Shown: positions 24,277-32,157, numbered from the stretch's first letter. The stretch is 33,351 bases of DNA from CAZCSK01 sp964501265 (GCA_964501265.1 CAZCSK010000025.1:1-33351), one strand, 5' to 3'. The notes: generated from the letters alone by a model not told the origin. Made by a program: numbers and translations.

Positions 24277-25216
24277 CCACCTCGTCGTTCAAGAAACGCG
24301 TGACCTCGGCATTGATCATCGTCGGATCCTCAATCGGCAGAGTGTGGGCACCGCCCTTAACTTTGATGAGTTGTGCCCCGGGAATCCTTCTCTCCATTTC
24401 TTCGGCCAACGCGACCGGTGTCATAACATCTGCGGTCCCGTGGATGATGAGAACGGGTATGCGGATAGAGTCCAGCAGGTCTTCAGCCGAATGCTCCTGG
24501 CCGGCGCGAAACATCTCCAACAGGCGCGCGGGATCCAGCTTCCGAAGGTGGTCGAAGTACAGAGACATCTCTGCAGCCGGGGCATGACCGATGAGGCCCC
24601 CAAGCCTGCCGACAGGGTCGGCGATGCGTGCATCGGTAATGAATCTCCAAAAGGACGCAAACTTATCGGGGCTCGCGCGAGCGGCCGATTCCAACAGCGA
24701 TAGAAGGTATCCGCCCGCGGTTGTCCCGTAAAGGCTGCCCACCGTCTTGCCATAAGGGCCGGCAATCGCAACCAAAGCAGAGACTCTTTCTGGGGCGAGT
24801 CTCACCGCCTCGAACGCAACCTGAACTCCCATGGAGTGGCCCATGAAAACCGCCCTAGTTGATTTCGGGGGGTTCGCAGCTTCTGGCGCGCGCGGGTCCG
24901 TACGCAGGGGGGCTGCTACCCCCCCGAACCCCCCAATTGCTAAGTGGTCCATAAGCGCTACGGCGTGCTGTGCCAACGACGGGATCGTTATCTCGGCGGG
25001 GTCCCCGGCCGCACTTGACTGACCGTGGTGTGGGTAGTCCCACGTGATGACTTGGCGTTCTTGGGCAAGGTGTGGCGCCAGGTGAGTCCAATGGGTGTCG
25101 TCGCAGGCGATGCCCGAGCAACAAACGACGGGCGTCATAGAAGTCGGCTTGCCCCAAATTCGATAAGCGATGGATGTCGCGTCGAAAGAAGTGAATGTTC
25201 CGTGCCGAGGTTTCAC
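24242..25216 (-). CDS. Alpha/beta-fold hydrolase carrying an in-frame repeat insertion
   Basis: Alpha/beta hydrolase, probably an esterase or enol-lactonase of the 3-oxoadipate enol-lactonase/thioesterase-like group. The triad is visible in 324 residues: Ser128 in GHSMG (126-130), Asp263 in HGTADVMTP, His291 in GGAHTLP. The oxyanion region is VVCCSGIACDDTHW and the DYPHHGQS loop follows. Residues 95-117 are supplied by a palindromic element read in reverse orientation (GGFGGVAAP ... AANPP). They fall in the loop between a helix ending LMDHLAI and the strand TRAVFMGHSMG that carries the nucleophile. The triad is intact, so activity is plausible. GTG start overlapping the thioesterase TGA (GTGA), and one base from another copy of the element. 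Substrate unknown. Confidence 0.9.
   Translation of the reverse strand: MKPRHGTFTSFDATSIAYRIWGKPTSMTPVVCCSGIACDDTHWTHLAPHLAQERQVITWDYPHHGQSSAAGDPAEITIPSLAQHAVALMDHLAIGGFGGVAAPLRTDPRAPEAANPPKSTRAVFMGHSMGVQVAFEAVRLAPERVSALVAIAGPYGKTVGSLYGTTAGGYLLSLLESAARASPDKFASFWRFITDARIADPVGRLGGLIGHAPAAEMSLYFDHLRKLDPARLLEMFRAGQEHSAEDLLDSIRIPVLIIHGTADVMTPVALAEEMERRIPGAQLIKVKGGAHTLPIEDPTMINAEVTRFLNDEVDVEPAKASAGD
24866..24934 (+). repeat. Palindromic element copy 4, inside the alpha/beta hydrolase
   Basis: A 69-bp copy identical over its whole length to copy 5 but in the opposite orientation. The outer arms GGGGGGTTCG and CGAACCCCCC are perfect, and an inner G6-CTGCTA-C6 hairpin is an alternative fold. The forward strand contains no TAA, TAG or TGA in any frame. 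The reverse strand has one TAG, avoided by the frame that the hydrolase uses. The 5' flank is GTTGATTT. Confidence 0.92.
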
Positions 25217-25695
25217 TGGGGGGTTCGGGGGGGTAGCAGCCCCCCTGCGTACGGACCCGCGCGCGCCAGAAGCTGCGAACCCCCCGAGATCGGACGGGGT
25301 TCTCGGATGGCAATCGTTGCTGTTGAAAAGGCCGTCGGCCTTCCATCGTCATCGGACATTCTGATCTCCCACACAGCGATTGACCTACTGGTATGTATCG
25401 GCATACCCACGCCGGTCACCCACCCTTTAGTGGCAGGTCGCAGGTGATTGACCTTTATCTCGATTCCCATGGTGACTTTAGAGGTGTCATGCAGCCACGC
25501 CCCGATTGAAGCGATCGTCTCGGCAAGAGCAGCGGATGCTCCTCCGTGGAACATGCCCATGGGCTGGGTGTTGCCGTCAACGGGTATCCGGGCAACGAGG
25601 CGGTCAGCGCTTGCCTCTAGGAATTCGAGACCCATTTTTTCCATAAGGGCCCCTGGGCCGCTGGCCATGAGTTGTTTCGCTAGGCTGTCGTCCAT
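25213..25695 (-). CDS. Hotdog-fold thioesterase (PaaI-like) with a repeat-encoded C terminus
   Basis: Acyl-CoA thioesterase-like hotdog protein of 160 residues. The PaaI/YbgC-type pattern NTQPMGMFHGGASAALAETIASIGAW is visible, and strands up to TAFSTATIAI complete one fold. Residues 138-160 (GGSQLLARAG ... LLPPRTP) come from a palindromic element read in a third frame, and the TGA lies just beyond it. The original C terminus has therefore probably been replaced or extended. Start: ATG at 25695 (MDDSLAKQLM), ten bases after the gltB stop. A longer frame reaches back over the gltB end without family support. The substrate is not predictable. Confidence 0.87.
   Translation of the reverse strand: MDDSLAKQLMASGPGALMEKMGLEFLEASADRLVARIPVDGNTQPMGMFHGGASAALAETIASIGAWLHDTSKVTMGIEIKVNHLRPATKGWVTGVGMPIHTSRSIAVWEIRMSDDDGRPTAFSTATIAIREPRPISGGSQLLARAGPYAGGLLPPRTPQ
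25218..25286 (-). repeat. Palindromic element copy 5, at the thioesterase/hydrolase junction
   Basis: A 69-bp copy, 69 of 69 identical to copy 4 and inverted relative to it, with 283 bases between them. In the minus direction it supplies the last 23 sense codons (approximately) of the thioesterase and ends one base before the GTG that starts the hydrolase. No Shine-Dalgarno is left in front of that GTG, so translation there must rely on coupling. Confidence 0.92.
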
Positions 25696-25705
25696 TAATA
25701 AAAGC

Positions 25706-28700
25706 CTACCGCTTCGCTTCAACCGATCCTTCGAGCGCTCCTTCGATGCGAGCCACTTCAGTCTTGGGAGCGATTCGCCAGAAGTTCCGCGCCTGGGCCG
25801 CCCAGTCCGCAAGGATCGCAGCCGCGCGCTCAGAACCCGTAAGGTTTGCGTGGCGAGACACAAGCTCGTGAAGGGGCTTCAGGAAATCGTCCGTTAACCT
25901 CTGCAGTTCAACAAGGTCGGGATTTACTCTCGCGGGCAGCCGGACTTGCGGATCCCAAACGAATGCTTCGCCTCCGGTCATACCGGCTCCCATGTTCCAG
26001 CCCACCGGTCCCAGGATGACTACGCGACCGCCTGTCATGTATTCGCATGCGTGATCCCCAGCTCCCTCGACTACAGCGGTAGCCCCCGAGTTCCTCACGC
26101 ACAACCGCTCGCCGACTCGCCCGGCGATGAAGATCTCACCTGCGGTGGCGCCGTATGCGATCGTGTTCCCACCCAGAAAGGGATCGCCGGCATCGTCGTC
26201 TGGTGGCTCAACGATGATCAGCCCGCCGCCCATTGCCTTGCCTACATAATCGTTGCATTCGCCCTTCAAATGCAGAGTCACGCCATGGGAAAGAAAGGCG
26301 CCGAAACTCTGACCCGCTTCGCCTTTGAGTTGTACCGTCACGCGCCCAGGCGGCGCTTCGGTGCCGAATCGTTCGGCAACCGCGCCACCGAGTCTCGCCC
26401 CGACGGCACGGTCGGAGTTGGTGATCGAGTAATTCAAAACCAGTTCGCCGGCAGACGTGATCGTCTCGAAGGCATCGTCGAATAATCGGTCGCCGAGTTC
26501 GGACCGAGGTTTCTGGATTACATGCGTTGCATGGAATCGGCGCGGTCCGTCGCTAAAGGCGATCAAAGAACTCAGATCAAGGGACCGGGCCCTTTCGTTC
26601 AAGGCGACCTTAGGCCGCAGCAGGTCGGTCCTGCCGATAGCCTCGTCGACTGAGCGGAGACCGAGGGCCGCAAGGTTTCTGCGAACGTCCTCGGCTACAA
26701 ATGTTAGATATCGGGCAACCATCTCGGGAGTACCCGCGAACTTGGCGCGAAGATCCAGCCTCTGCGTGGCAATACCTACGGGACAAGTGTCGCGGTGACA
26801 AGCGCGCACCATGATGCACCCCTCGGCCAACAGCACCGATGTGCCGAATGAGAACTCATCCGCGCCCAAAAGGGCGGCCATTAGGACGTCGCGGCCCGAC
26901 TTCATTCCACCGTCGACGCGAAGTTTCACGCGATCGCGCAGGCCATTACTCATAAGCGTTTGCTGCGCTTCGGCCAGGCCGATTTCCCAGGGCAACCCCG
27001 CGTTCTTGATGCTCGAAAGGGGGCTTGCGCCGGTGCCGCCATCCCATCCGGCGATGTGGACGACATCCGCCAAAGCCTTGGCGACTCCCGCTGCAATCGT
27101 TCCGACGCCGGCTTCCGAGACCAATTTCACTGAGACGGCGGCCGACGGGTTGACTTGCTTTAAATCGAAGATCAATTGCGCAAGGTCCTCGATCGAGTAG
27201 ATGTCGTGGTGGGGCGGGGGAGAGATGAGGGCGACTCCGGGCCGGGTGTGGCGAAGGCGTGCGATCTCGTCGGTGACCTTGTGACCGGGAAGTTGTCCAC
27301 CCTCGCCGGGCTTTGACCCCTGGGCCATCTTGATCTGCAGCTCCTCCGCGAAAACTGCGTACTCAGGGGTCACGCCGAAACGGCCGGATGCCACCTGTTT
27401 GATTTTGCAATTGCGATCGGTGCGATAGCGGGAAGGGTCCTCTCCGCCTTCACCTGTGTTTGCTTTGCCGCCGATGCTGTTCAGCGCGACGGCCAGGGTC
27501 TCGTGCGCCTCCGCGCCTATAGCGCCGTGGCTTATCGCACCGGTGGAAAAGCGTTTGGTTATTGCCTCGACCGGCTCGACTTCTTCTATGGCAATCGGCG
27601 TCACCGCGGGGAGAAACTCCAAAAGATCTCGGATCTCCGTCTCCGGGCGATCCTCCACCAAGGCGGCGAAGCGGTGATAGTCGGCCCACTCCCCGGATTT
27701 GACGGCGAGATGAAGCGAATTCACGACAGCCGGGTTGGTCGCGTGATATTCACCCTTCGTGTGATGCTTGAAGTAGCCGGGGTTTTCCATGCGCGGCTCG
27801 GCTCGATATGCGGCAAGGTGCCGGCCGATCACGTCCTCGGCGATCTCTACGAATCCGATTCCAGAAACAGGCGACGGCGTGCCGGTGAAACACAGGTCGA
27901 TCAATTCGTTTGATATCCCCACGGCGTCGAAAATCTGAGCGCCGCGATATGAGTCCGTCGTGGAAATCCCCATCTTCGAAAGAACCTTCAAGACGCCTTC
28001 TTCTATGCCCGAGCGGTACAAATCAGCGGCTTCGGAGACCGGAATGCTCTCTCCCAGCCGGCCCCTCTTAACGAGGTCGGCGATAGAGGCAAGTGCGAGC
28101 CGCGGATGGATCGCTTCCGCCCCGTACCCCAATAGGCAGGCAAAATGATGCACTTCGCGAGCTTCGTCGGTCTCCACGACAATGCTGGTACGGGTTCTGT
28201 GTCCCACCCTCAATAGCTGCTGATGCACCGCGCCTACGGCGAGAAGCATGGGAACAGGCGCCCGCTCACCAGAGACCCCTGTGTCGGAGATGAGAAGAAT
28301 CCCACTGCCGATGCGAGCAGCCTGCTCGGCCTCTTCGCACATGCCCACGATCGCGTTGCGCAGTCCTCGCGCGCCTTCGTCGACCGCAAAAGTTGCGTCG
28401 AGCAAATAACCTCCGAGTGGTTTGTAAAGAAAAAAGGAATCCAGTTCGAGCAGAGCAGCGCCCTCTGGTCTTTCCCATAGGATTGGATCGTGAGGGCCGA
28501 TGAGGGTTCTAATGCTCATTACCGCGCGTTCACGGAGATGATCGATTGGTGGATTCGTAACCTGCGCAAATCGCTGTTTGAAGTAGTTGTAAAGGGGCCG
28601 GGACCGCTGCCCCATTACCGCAGGAGCGGTGTCGTCGCCCATTGAGGATGTCGGTTCGTGCCCAGTCGTGGCCATTGGGCGAATAACGGTTGTGAACTCC

Positions 28701-30118
28701 TCTTTCGTGTATCCAAATGCGACTTGGCGCTGAACAAGGTCTTCAGGAATTGGCGGGTCCGGATGCATCAATGGCCCCGGTCTAGCGTGTTCGGAGAGCC
28801 ACTGGCCGTAGGGTCTGCGCTTAGCCAACCGGCTGCGGACCGGATCTTCGTCGAGTCCGCCCGCGGTCGGATCCAACCAAATCATTTCGCCAGGGCCAAG
28901 TTTTCCGCGCTTTACTTTTCCGTGACCCTCGACTCGCACGGCCCCAGCCTCGGATGAACACGCGATGAATCCGTCGTCGCAAACGTAGTAGCGCAGCGGC
29001 CTGAGGCCGTTTCGATCGAGCGCCGCCCCGACCCGGGTTCCATCGGAAAAGACCAGGCCGGCGGGCCCGTCCCATGCCTCCACTAGGCAGGAATGGAAGC
29101 GATAAAAGTCGCGAACTTCGTTGTCGATCTCGTATGACGACTCCCAGGCTTTTGGGACGAGCATTGCAATCGCATGAGATAAGTCGCGCCCTTCGCTTAC
29201 CAACAGCTCAACAACGTTATCGAGCATCGCCGAATCGGACCCTGTTTCGTCGATGATCGGACGCAGCAGTTCCTCTTCGAGTAGGTTGCGCTTACCGAGC
29301 CTGCCCTCCCTTGCCCGCATCCGGTTTACATTGCCCTGAATCGTGTTGATCTCGCCGTTGTGACACAGCATGCGGAATGGCTGGGCGCGCTCCCATGTGG
29401 GCGCGGTATTGGTCGAGAAGCGCTGGTGGAAAATAGCGAACGGAGCGGTGAACTGCGAGTCGGACAGGTCAGTGTAGAAACTGGCCAACTGATCCGCTAC
29501 ACAAAGCGCCTTGTAGGTGATCGTCAAGAATGAAAACGAAGGAAAGTAGATTCTCACTCCGAATTCTCTGCACTCTTTCTCACTTCGCTTGCGTGCACGG
29601 ATCGTCCGCCGCTCGGCCTCGGCGGCATCCACGCCGACCGGCCTCAAAAGGATGGCCTGCTCGATCGAGGGCATCGCTCGAGCGGCACGTTCTCCAAGAG
29701 CGCTTTCGTCAACGGGCACCTCGCGCCAGCCGACAACATCAATACCCTCATTGCGGCAGGACGCCTCGACTACTGCCCTGTGTCGCGTCTCTCCAAGAGG
29801 CCAAACAAACATGGCTGCAACCCCGATGAAAGCTGGATCCACGTCCGGCTGATCGTGGGCATTGGCTGGTACGCCTGCGAACTCTCGCACCTGTGCTGCG
29901 AAGAATGCGGCGGGAAGCGGAAGGAGCAGGCCCGCACCATCGCCTGTCTTGGAGTCGTCAGCCACCGCTCCGCGATGGCGAACCCGGCACAGCGAATCGA
30001 GCGCCTCGTCGACGATAAACCGCGAAGTTCGGCCCTCGACGTCGGCGACAAAGCCGATGCCGCACGCATCTCGTTCTCCCTTGGGGTCGTAGGCCAGTTT
30101 TCTTCCTTTCTTCAGCAT
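25706..30118 (-). CDS. gltB: Glutamate synthase, large subunit (GOGAT)
   Basis: Makes glutamate from glutamine and 2-oxoglutarate. From the ATG at 30118 the product has 1470 residues. Domains in order: N-terminal Ntn amidotransferase with catalytic Cys19 in DACGIGF, central inactive domain, FMN synthase domain (GEGGEDPSRY, GWDGGTGASP), the 3Fe-4S cysteines at 1101, 1107 and 1112 (ACHRDTCPVGIATQ), and the C-terminal GXGXG helix domain. Family propeptides are short, and here 18 residues precede the Cys. A frame continues upstream to 30223, but it runs through the promoter and terminator, so I reject it. No gltD small subunit is next to it, so the partner is elsewhere or ferredoxin is the donor. 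Confidence 0.95.
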   Translation of the reverse strand: MLKKGRKLAYDPKGERDACGIGFVADVEGRTSRFIVDEALDSLCRVRHRGAVADDSKTGDGAGLLLPLPAAFFAAQVREFAGVPANAHDQPDVDPAFIGVAAMFVWPLGETRHRAVVEASCRNEGIDVVGWREVPVDESALGERAARAMPSIEQAILLRPVGVDAAEAERRTIRARKRSEKECREFGVRIYFPSFSFLTITYKALCVADQLASFYTDLSDSQFTAPFAIFHQRFSTNTAPTWERAQPFRMLCHNGEINTIQGNVNRMRAREGRLGKRNLLEEELLRPIIDETGSDSAMLDNVVELLVSEGRDLSHAIAMLVPKAWESSYEIDNEVRDFYRFHSCLVEAWDGPAGLVFSDGTRVGAALDRNGLRPLRYYVCDDGFIACSSEAGAVRVEGHGKVKRGKLGPGEMIWLDPTAGGLDEDPVRSRLAKRRPYGQWLSEHARPGPLMHPDPPIPEDLVQRQVAFGYTKEEFTTVIRPMATTGHEPTSSMGDDTAPAVMGQRSRPLYNYFKQRFAQVTNPPIDHLRERAVMSIRTLIGPHDPILWERPEGAALLELDSFFLYKPLGGYLLDATFAVDEGARGLRNAIVGMCEEAEQAARIGSGILLISDTGVSGERAPVPMLLAVGAVHQQLLRVGHRTRTSIVVETDEAREVHHFACLLGYGAEAIHPRLALASIADLVKRGRLGESIPVSEAADLYRSGIEEGVLKVLSKMGISTTDSYRGAQIFDAVGISNELIDLCFTGTPSPVSGIGFVEIAEDVIGRHLAAYRAEPRMENPGYFKHHTKGEYHATNPAVVNSLHLAVKSGEWADYHRFAALVEDRPETEIRDLLEFLPAVTPIAIEEVEPVEAITKRFSTGAISHGAIGAEAHETLAVALNSIGGKANTGEGGEDPSRYRTDRNCKIKQVASGRFGVTPEYAVFAEELQIKMAQGSKPGEGGQLPGHKVTDEIARLRHTRPGVALISPPPHHDIYSIEDLAQLIFDLKQVNPSAAVSVKLVSEAGVGTIAAGVAKALADVVHIAGWDGGTGASPLSSIKNAGLPWEIGLAEAQQTLMSNGLRDRVKLRVDGGMKSGRDVLMAALLGADEFSFGTSVLLAEGCIMVRACHRDTCPVGIATQRLDLRAKFAGTPEMVARYLTFVAEDVRRNLAALGLRSVDEAIGRTDLLRPKVALNERARSLDLSSLIAFSDGPRRFHATHVIQKPRSELGDRLFDDAFETITSAGELVLNYSITNSDRAVGARLGGAVAERFGTEAPPGRVTVQLKGEAGQSFGAFLSHGVTLHLKGECNDYVGKAMGGGLIIVEPPDDDAGDPFLGGNTIAYGATAGEIFIAGRVGERLCVRNSGATAVVEGAGDHACEYMTGGRVVILGPVGWNMGAGMTGGEAFVWDPQVRLPARVNPDLVELQRLTDDFLKPLHELVSRHANLTGSERAAAILADWAAQARNFWRIAPKTEVARIEGALEGSVEAKR

Positions 30119-30128
30119 AAATGCGCAC

Positions 30129-30168
30129 AAAAAAGGCGCCCTGCGCACCTGTCGGTGTCGCGAGCGCC
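30129..30168 (-). terminator. Intrinsic terminator in the gltB leader (possible attenuator)
   Basis: Read on the minus strand: GGCGC, then an inner stem GCG-a-CACC, loop GACA, GGTG-CGC, a short bulge, GCGCC, then six T. The T run ends 10 bases before the gltB ATG, so a separate promoter for gltB cannot fit between them. Either this stops read-through from the FTR1 gene and gltB is initiated from within it, or it is a conditional terminator controlling gltB. The second is favoured by the promoter at 30195-30223. Confidence 0.75.
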
Positions 30169-30194
30169 ATTGCTCTTGCTTCGTTGCAACTGTC

Positions 30195-30223
30195 ATTGTG
30201 CCCGGACTGGCCGTCCGTGTCAA
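30195..30223 (-). promoter_or_regulatory. Promoter for gltB
   Basis: On the minus strand: a perfect TTGACA, a 17-base spacer, then CACAAT (four of six to TATAAT). Transcription would begin near 30188 and run about 70 bases, through the terminator hairpin, to the gltB ATG. This is the best-formed sigma-70-type promoter in the window. Confidence 0.65.
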
Positions 30224-30277
30224 AGACCCGGGAATTGACTCTGGTGGTCAGGCCGAGCGAAGGTCAGGTGGTGCCGG

Positions 30278-31120
30278 TTAGTCAGACGAGAGGTTCTGCG
30301 TCACTACCGATATCTTGGGCAGCGAACTCGGTTTCCTGAAGAAGAAAAAGCCGGTGACTAGCAAGTAACCGGCCCACACCGCGACCTCAGTGAGCGCGGG
30401 GTCGGCGTTGTATCCGACGAGTGATTTGAGAAGTCCCCCCACGCCTGAGTCGTCGGGCAGGAAAGACTTCAGGCTCCAGACGTGATCGACGCCAGAAGGA
30501 ACGAGGCCCGCCTCGATCAGTTCGTGAACTCCGTGCGCAGCAAGCCCTGCGGCCACGACCAACAAGATAATCCCGGTGATTCGGAAGAACGCCGAAAGAT
30601 TGAGACGTAGGCCACCTTGATAGATCGCGGCCCCCAAGACAACGGCAGTACCGAGGCCTGCAATCGCACCCAACGTTCCTGCCCCGGTCCCGACCTGGCG
30701 AAACGTGGCAAACAAGAAAAGGGCAGTCTCGATTCCTTCTCGCACCACCATCACAAATGCGATCATGACGAGGCCCAGGCGCCCCGGAGAACGCAAAGCT
30801 TCGTCGACGCTTTGCTGAAGGCTGCGCTTGATATTGATTGCGTTTCTTCGCATCCAGAAGATCATCCAAGTGAGGGCCCCGACCGCGACCAAAGACGTGA
30901 CTCCTTCAAAAGTCTCTTCGGCTACCCCTTCAAACTTGCTGGCGGTGACGAAGAGCACGATCCCCGCGGCGATGCTCACCAGAACCGCTGCACCGACCCC
31001 AGCCCACACACTGATGGCATGGTCCTTGCGGCCTATCGCGACCAGGTAGGCAAGCAAGATTCCGACTATAAGTGATGCCTCGAGACCTTCTCTCAGCATC
31101 AGGACGAACGTTGGGCCCAT
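30278..31120 (-). CDS. FTR1-family iron permease (EfeU-like)
   Basis: High-affinity iron transporter permease. The 280 residues have seven hydrophobic segments and the two REXXE iron-binding motifs, REGLE (10-14) and REGIE (127-131). The C-terminal part has a short extracytoplasmic loop around FLPDDSGVGGLLKSL before the last helix. EfeO and EfeB are not next to it, so the oxidase or ferroxidase partner must be elsewhere or absent. ATG start. A pseudopalindrome upstream could be an operator. It lies 58 bases downstream of sppA on the same strand. Confidence 0.92.
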   Translation of the reverse strand: MGPTFVLMLREGLEASLIVGILLAYLVAIGRKDHAISVWAGVGAAVLVSIAAGIVLFVTASKFEGVAEETFEGVTSLVAVGALTWMIFWMRRNAINIKRSLQQSVDEALRSPGRLGLVMIAFVMVVREGIETALFLFATFRQVGTGAGTLGAIAGLGTAVVLGAAIYQGGLRLNLSAFFRITGIILLVVAAGLAAHGVHELIEAGLVPSGVDHVWSLKSFLPDDSGVGGLLKSLVGYNADPALTEVAVWAGYLLVTGFFFFRKPSSLPKISVVTQNLSSD

Positions 31121-31142
31121 TCGGGTTTACCTTCCGATGATT

Positions 31143-31158
31143 CGGTTTACGTCAACCG
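31143..31158. promoter_or_regulatory. Pseudopalindrome upstream of the FTR1 gene
   Basis: CGGTTTACGTCAACCG is a 16-base inverted repeat with one mismatched pair. GGTTTAC is repeated at 31124, 31144 and 31176 (the last inside the sppA stop region). The cluster is the kind of arrangement seen at metalloregulator operators, but it does not match the IdeR/DtxR consensus exactly. A role in iron control is inference. Confidence 0.35.
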
Positions 31159-31178
31159 AAGATACAGGACGAAGCGGT

Positions 31179-32150
31179 TTACGGCAACCAGAGATATGCG
31201 ACGCCCGGATGACGCCGGAGCCCGAATTCTTCCTTGACGCCAGCCAGAGCATTGCGGTCGAAGAACTTTGACGCAACTCCCAGAAAGTCGCTGAATCCCT
31301 GGGTGGTGCTGTAGCGAACTAGGGAAGCATTGGGTGCGCGAGCCAAATTCTTGGCCCTTCCGAACGCCGTGTTTCGGTCGCCGAGGTGGTCCACGAGGCC
31401 GAGCCCTTTCGCCTGTAGCCCCGAATAGACGCGCCCATCGGCGAGTTCGCGCACCCTGGAAGGATCGAGCGAGCGTCCCTTGGCCACCGCTTGCACGAAT
31501 TGCTCATAGGACTCATCGATAAGGATCTGAAAGAGGTTTTTTTCGTCCTCCGTCATCGTTCTGAAGGGCGAACCCGCATCCTTAAAGGCACCGCTTTTGA
31601 GCACCGTTACTGCCACGCCCAACTTCTCGGCGGCCTTCTCGAAGTTCGGAAGAAACGCTATCACGCCAATCGAGCCGGTCATCGTGGCAGGGTGCGCCAC
31701 GATTTCCTTCGCACCGGCGGCGATGTAGTACCCGCCGGACGCAGCCACGTCACCCATCAATGCAACCACGGGTTTTCCCTGCGCACTGACTTCGAGAGCC
31801 CTTCTGTAGATCGCATCGCTAGCTACGACGCCGCCGCCGGGAGTCTCTAGGTTCAATATGACGGCGACTACGTTCGTATCGTCGATCGCCTGATCGAGTT
31901 GGCGGATGATGTTTGTGTCGGAGGCCCCCTCCGCAAAGCCGTCGGGGTCCGAGAAGATCTCACCAACGACATTGATTAGGGCGACTTTTTGATCGGAATC
32001 GCCCTCGGTGACGAACTCCTCCTCATAGTCACCGGCGATACCCGCGCCTCCGAACGTGCCCCCTAGAGTGAAAGCGGCCGCGTAAAGACCCCCGATTACC
32101 AGTACGAGAAGGGACACGATCAGCACCCACTTGGTGCGCTTTGAAGCCAT
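31179..32150 (-). CDS. sppA: Signal peptide peptidase SppA-like serine protease
   Basis: Membrane-anchored S49 protease that degrades leftover signal peptides and other membrane fragments. The 323 residues show one N-terminal membrane helix (about 8-28), the nucleophile Ser138 in GDVAASGGYY, and the general base probably Lys190 in SGAFKDAGSP (52 residues later, the spacing of the short B. subtilis-type SppA). The NLETPGGGVVASD block also matches. It is the short, single-domain form that makes rings of eight. The start is the ATG at 32150, only eight bases from a TATAGT box, so the mRNA is probably leaderless. First gene of the minus block. Confidence 0.94.
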   Translation of the reverse strand: MASKRTKWVLIVSLLVLVIGGLYAAAFTLGGTFGGAGIAGDYEEEFVTEGDSDQKVALINVVGEIFSDPDGFAEGASDTNIIRQLDQAIDDTNVVAVILNLETPGGGVVASDAIYRRALEVSAQGKPVVALMGDVAASGGYYIAAGAKEIVAHPATMTGSIGVIAFLPNFEKAAEKLGVAVTVLKSGAFKDAGSPFRTMTEDEKNLFQILIDESYEQFVQAVAKGRSLDPSRVRELADGRVYSGLQAKGLGLVDHLGDRNTAFGRAKNLARAPNASLVRYSTTQGFSDFLGVASKFFDRNALAGVKEEFGLRRHPGVAYLWLP

Positions 32151-32157
32151 TGAGATT

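Noticed and set aside
25696..25863. Longer thioesterase frame starting at 25863
   Set aside because: The added part is Arg-rich, overlaps the gltB end and has no hotdog-family similarity. The ATG at 25695 follows the gltB stop.
30119..30223. Extension of gltB to 30223 (MTRTASPG...)
   Set aside because: It runs through a good promoter and an intrinsic terminator, and glutamate synthases begin shortly before the catalytic Cys.
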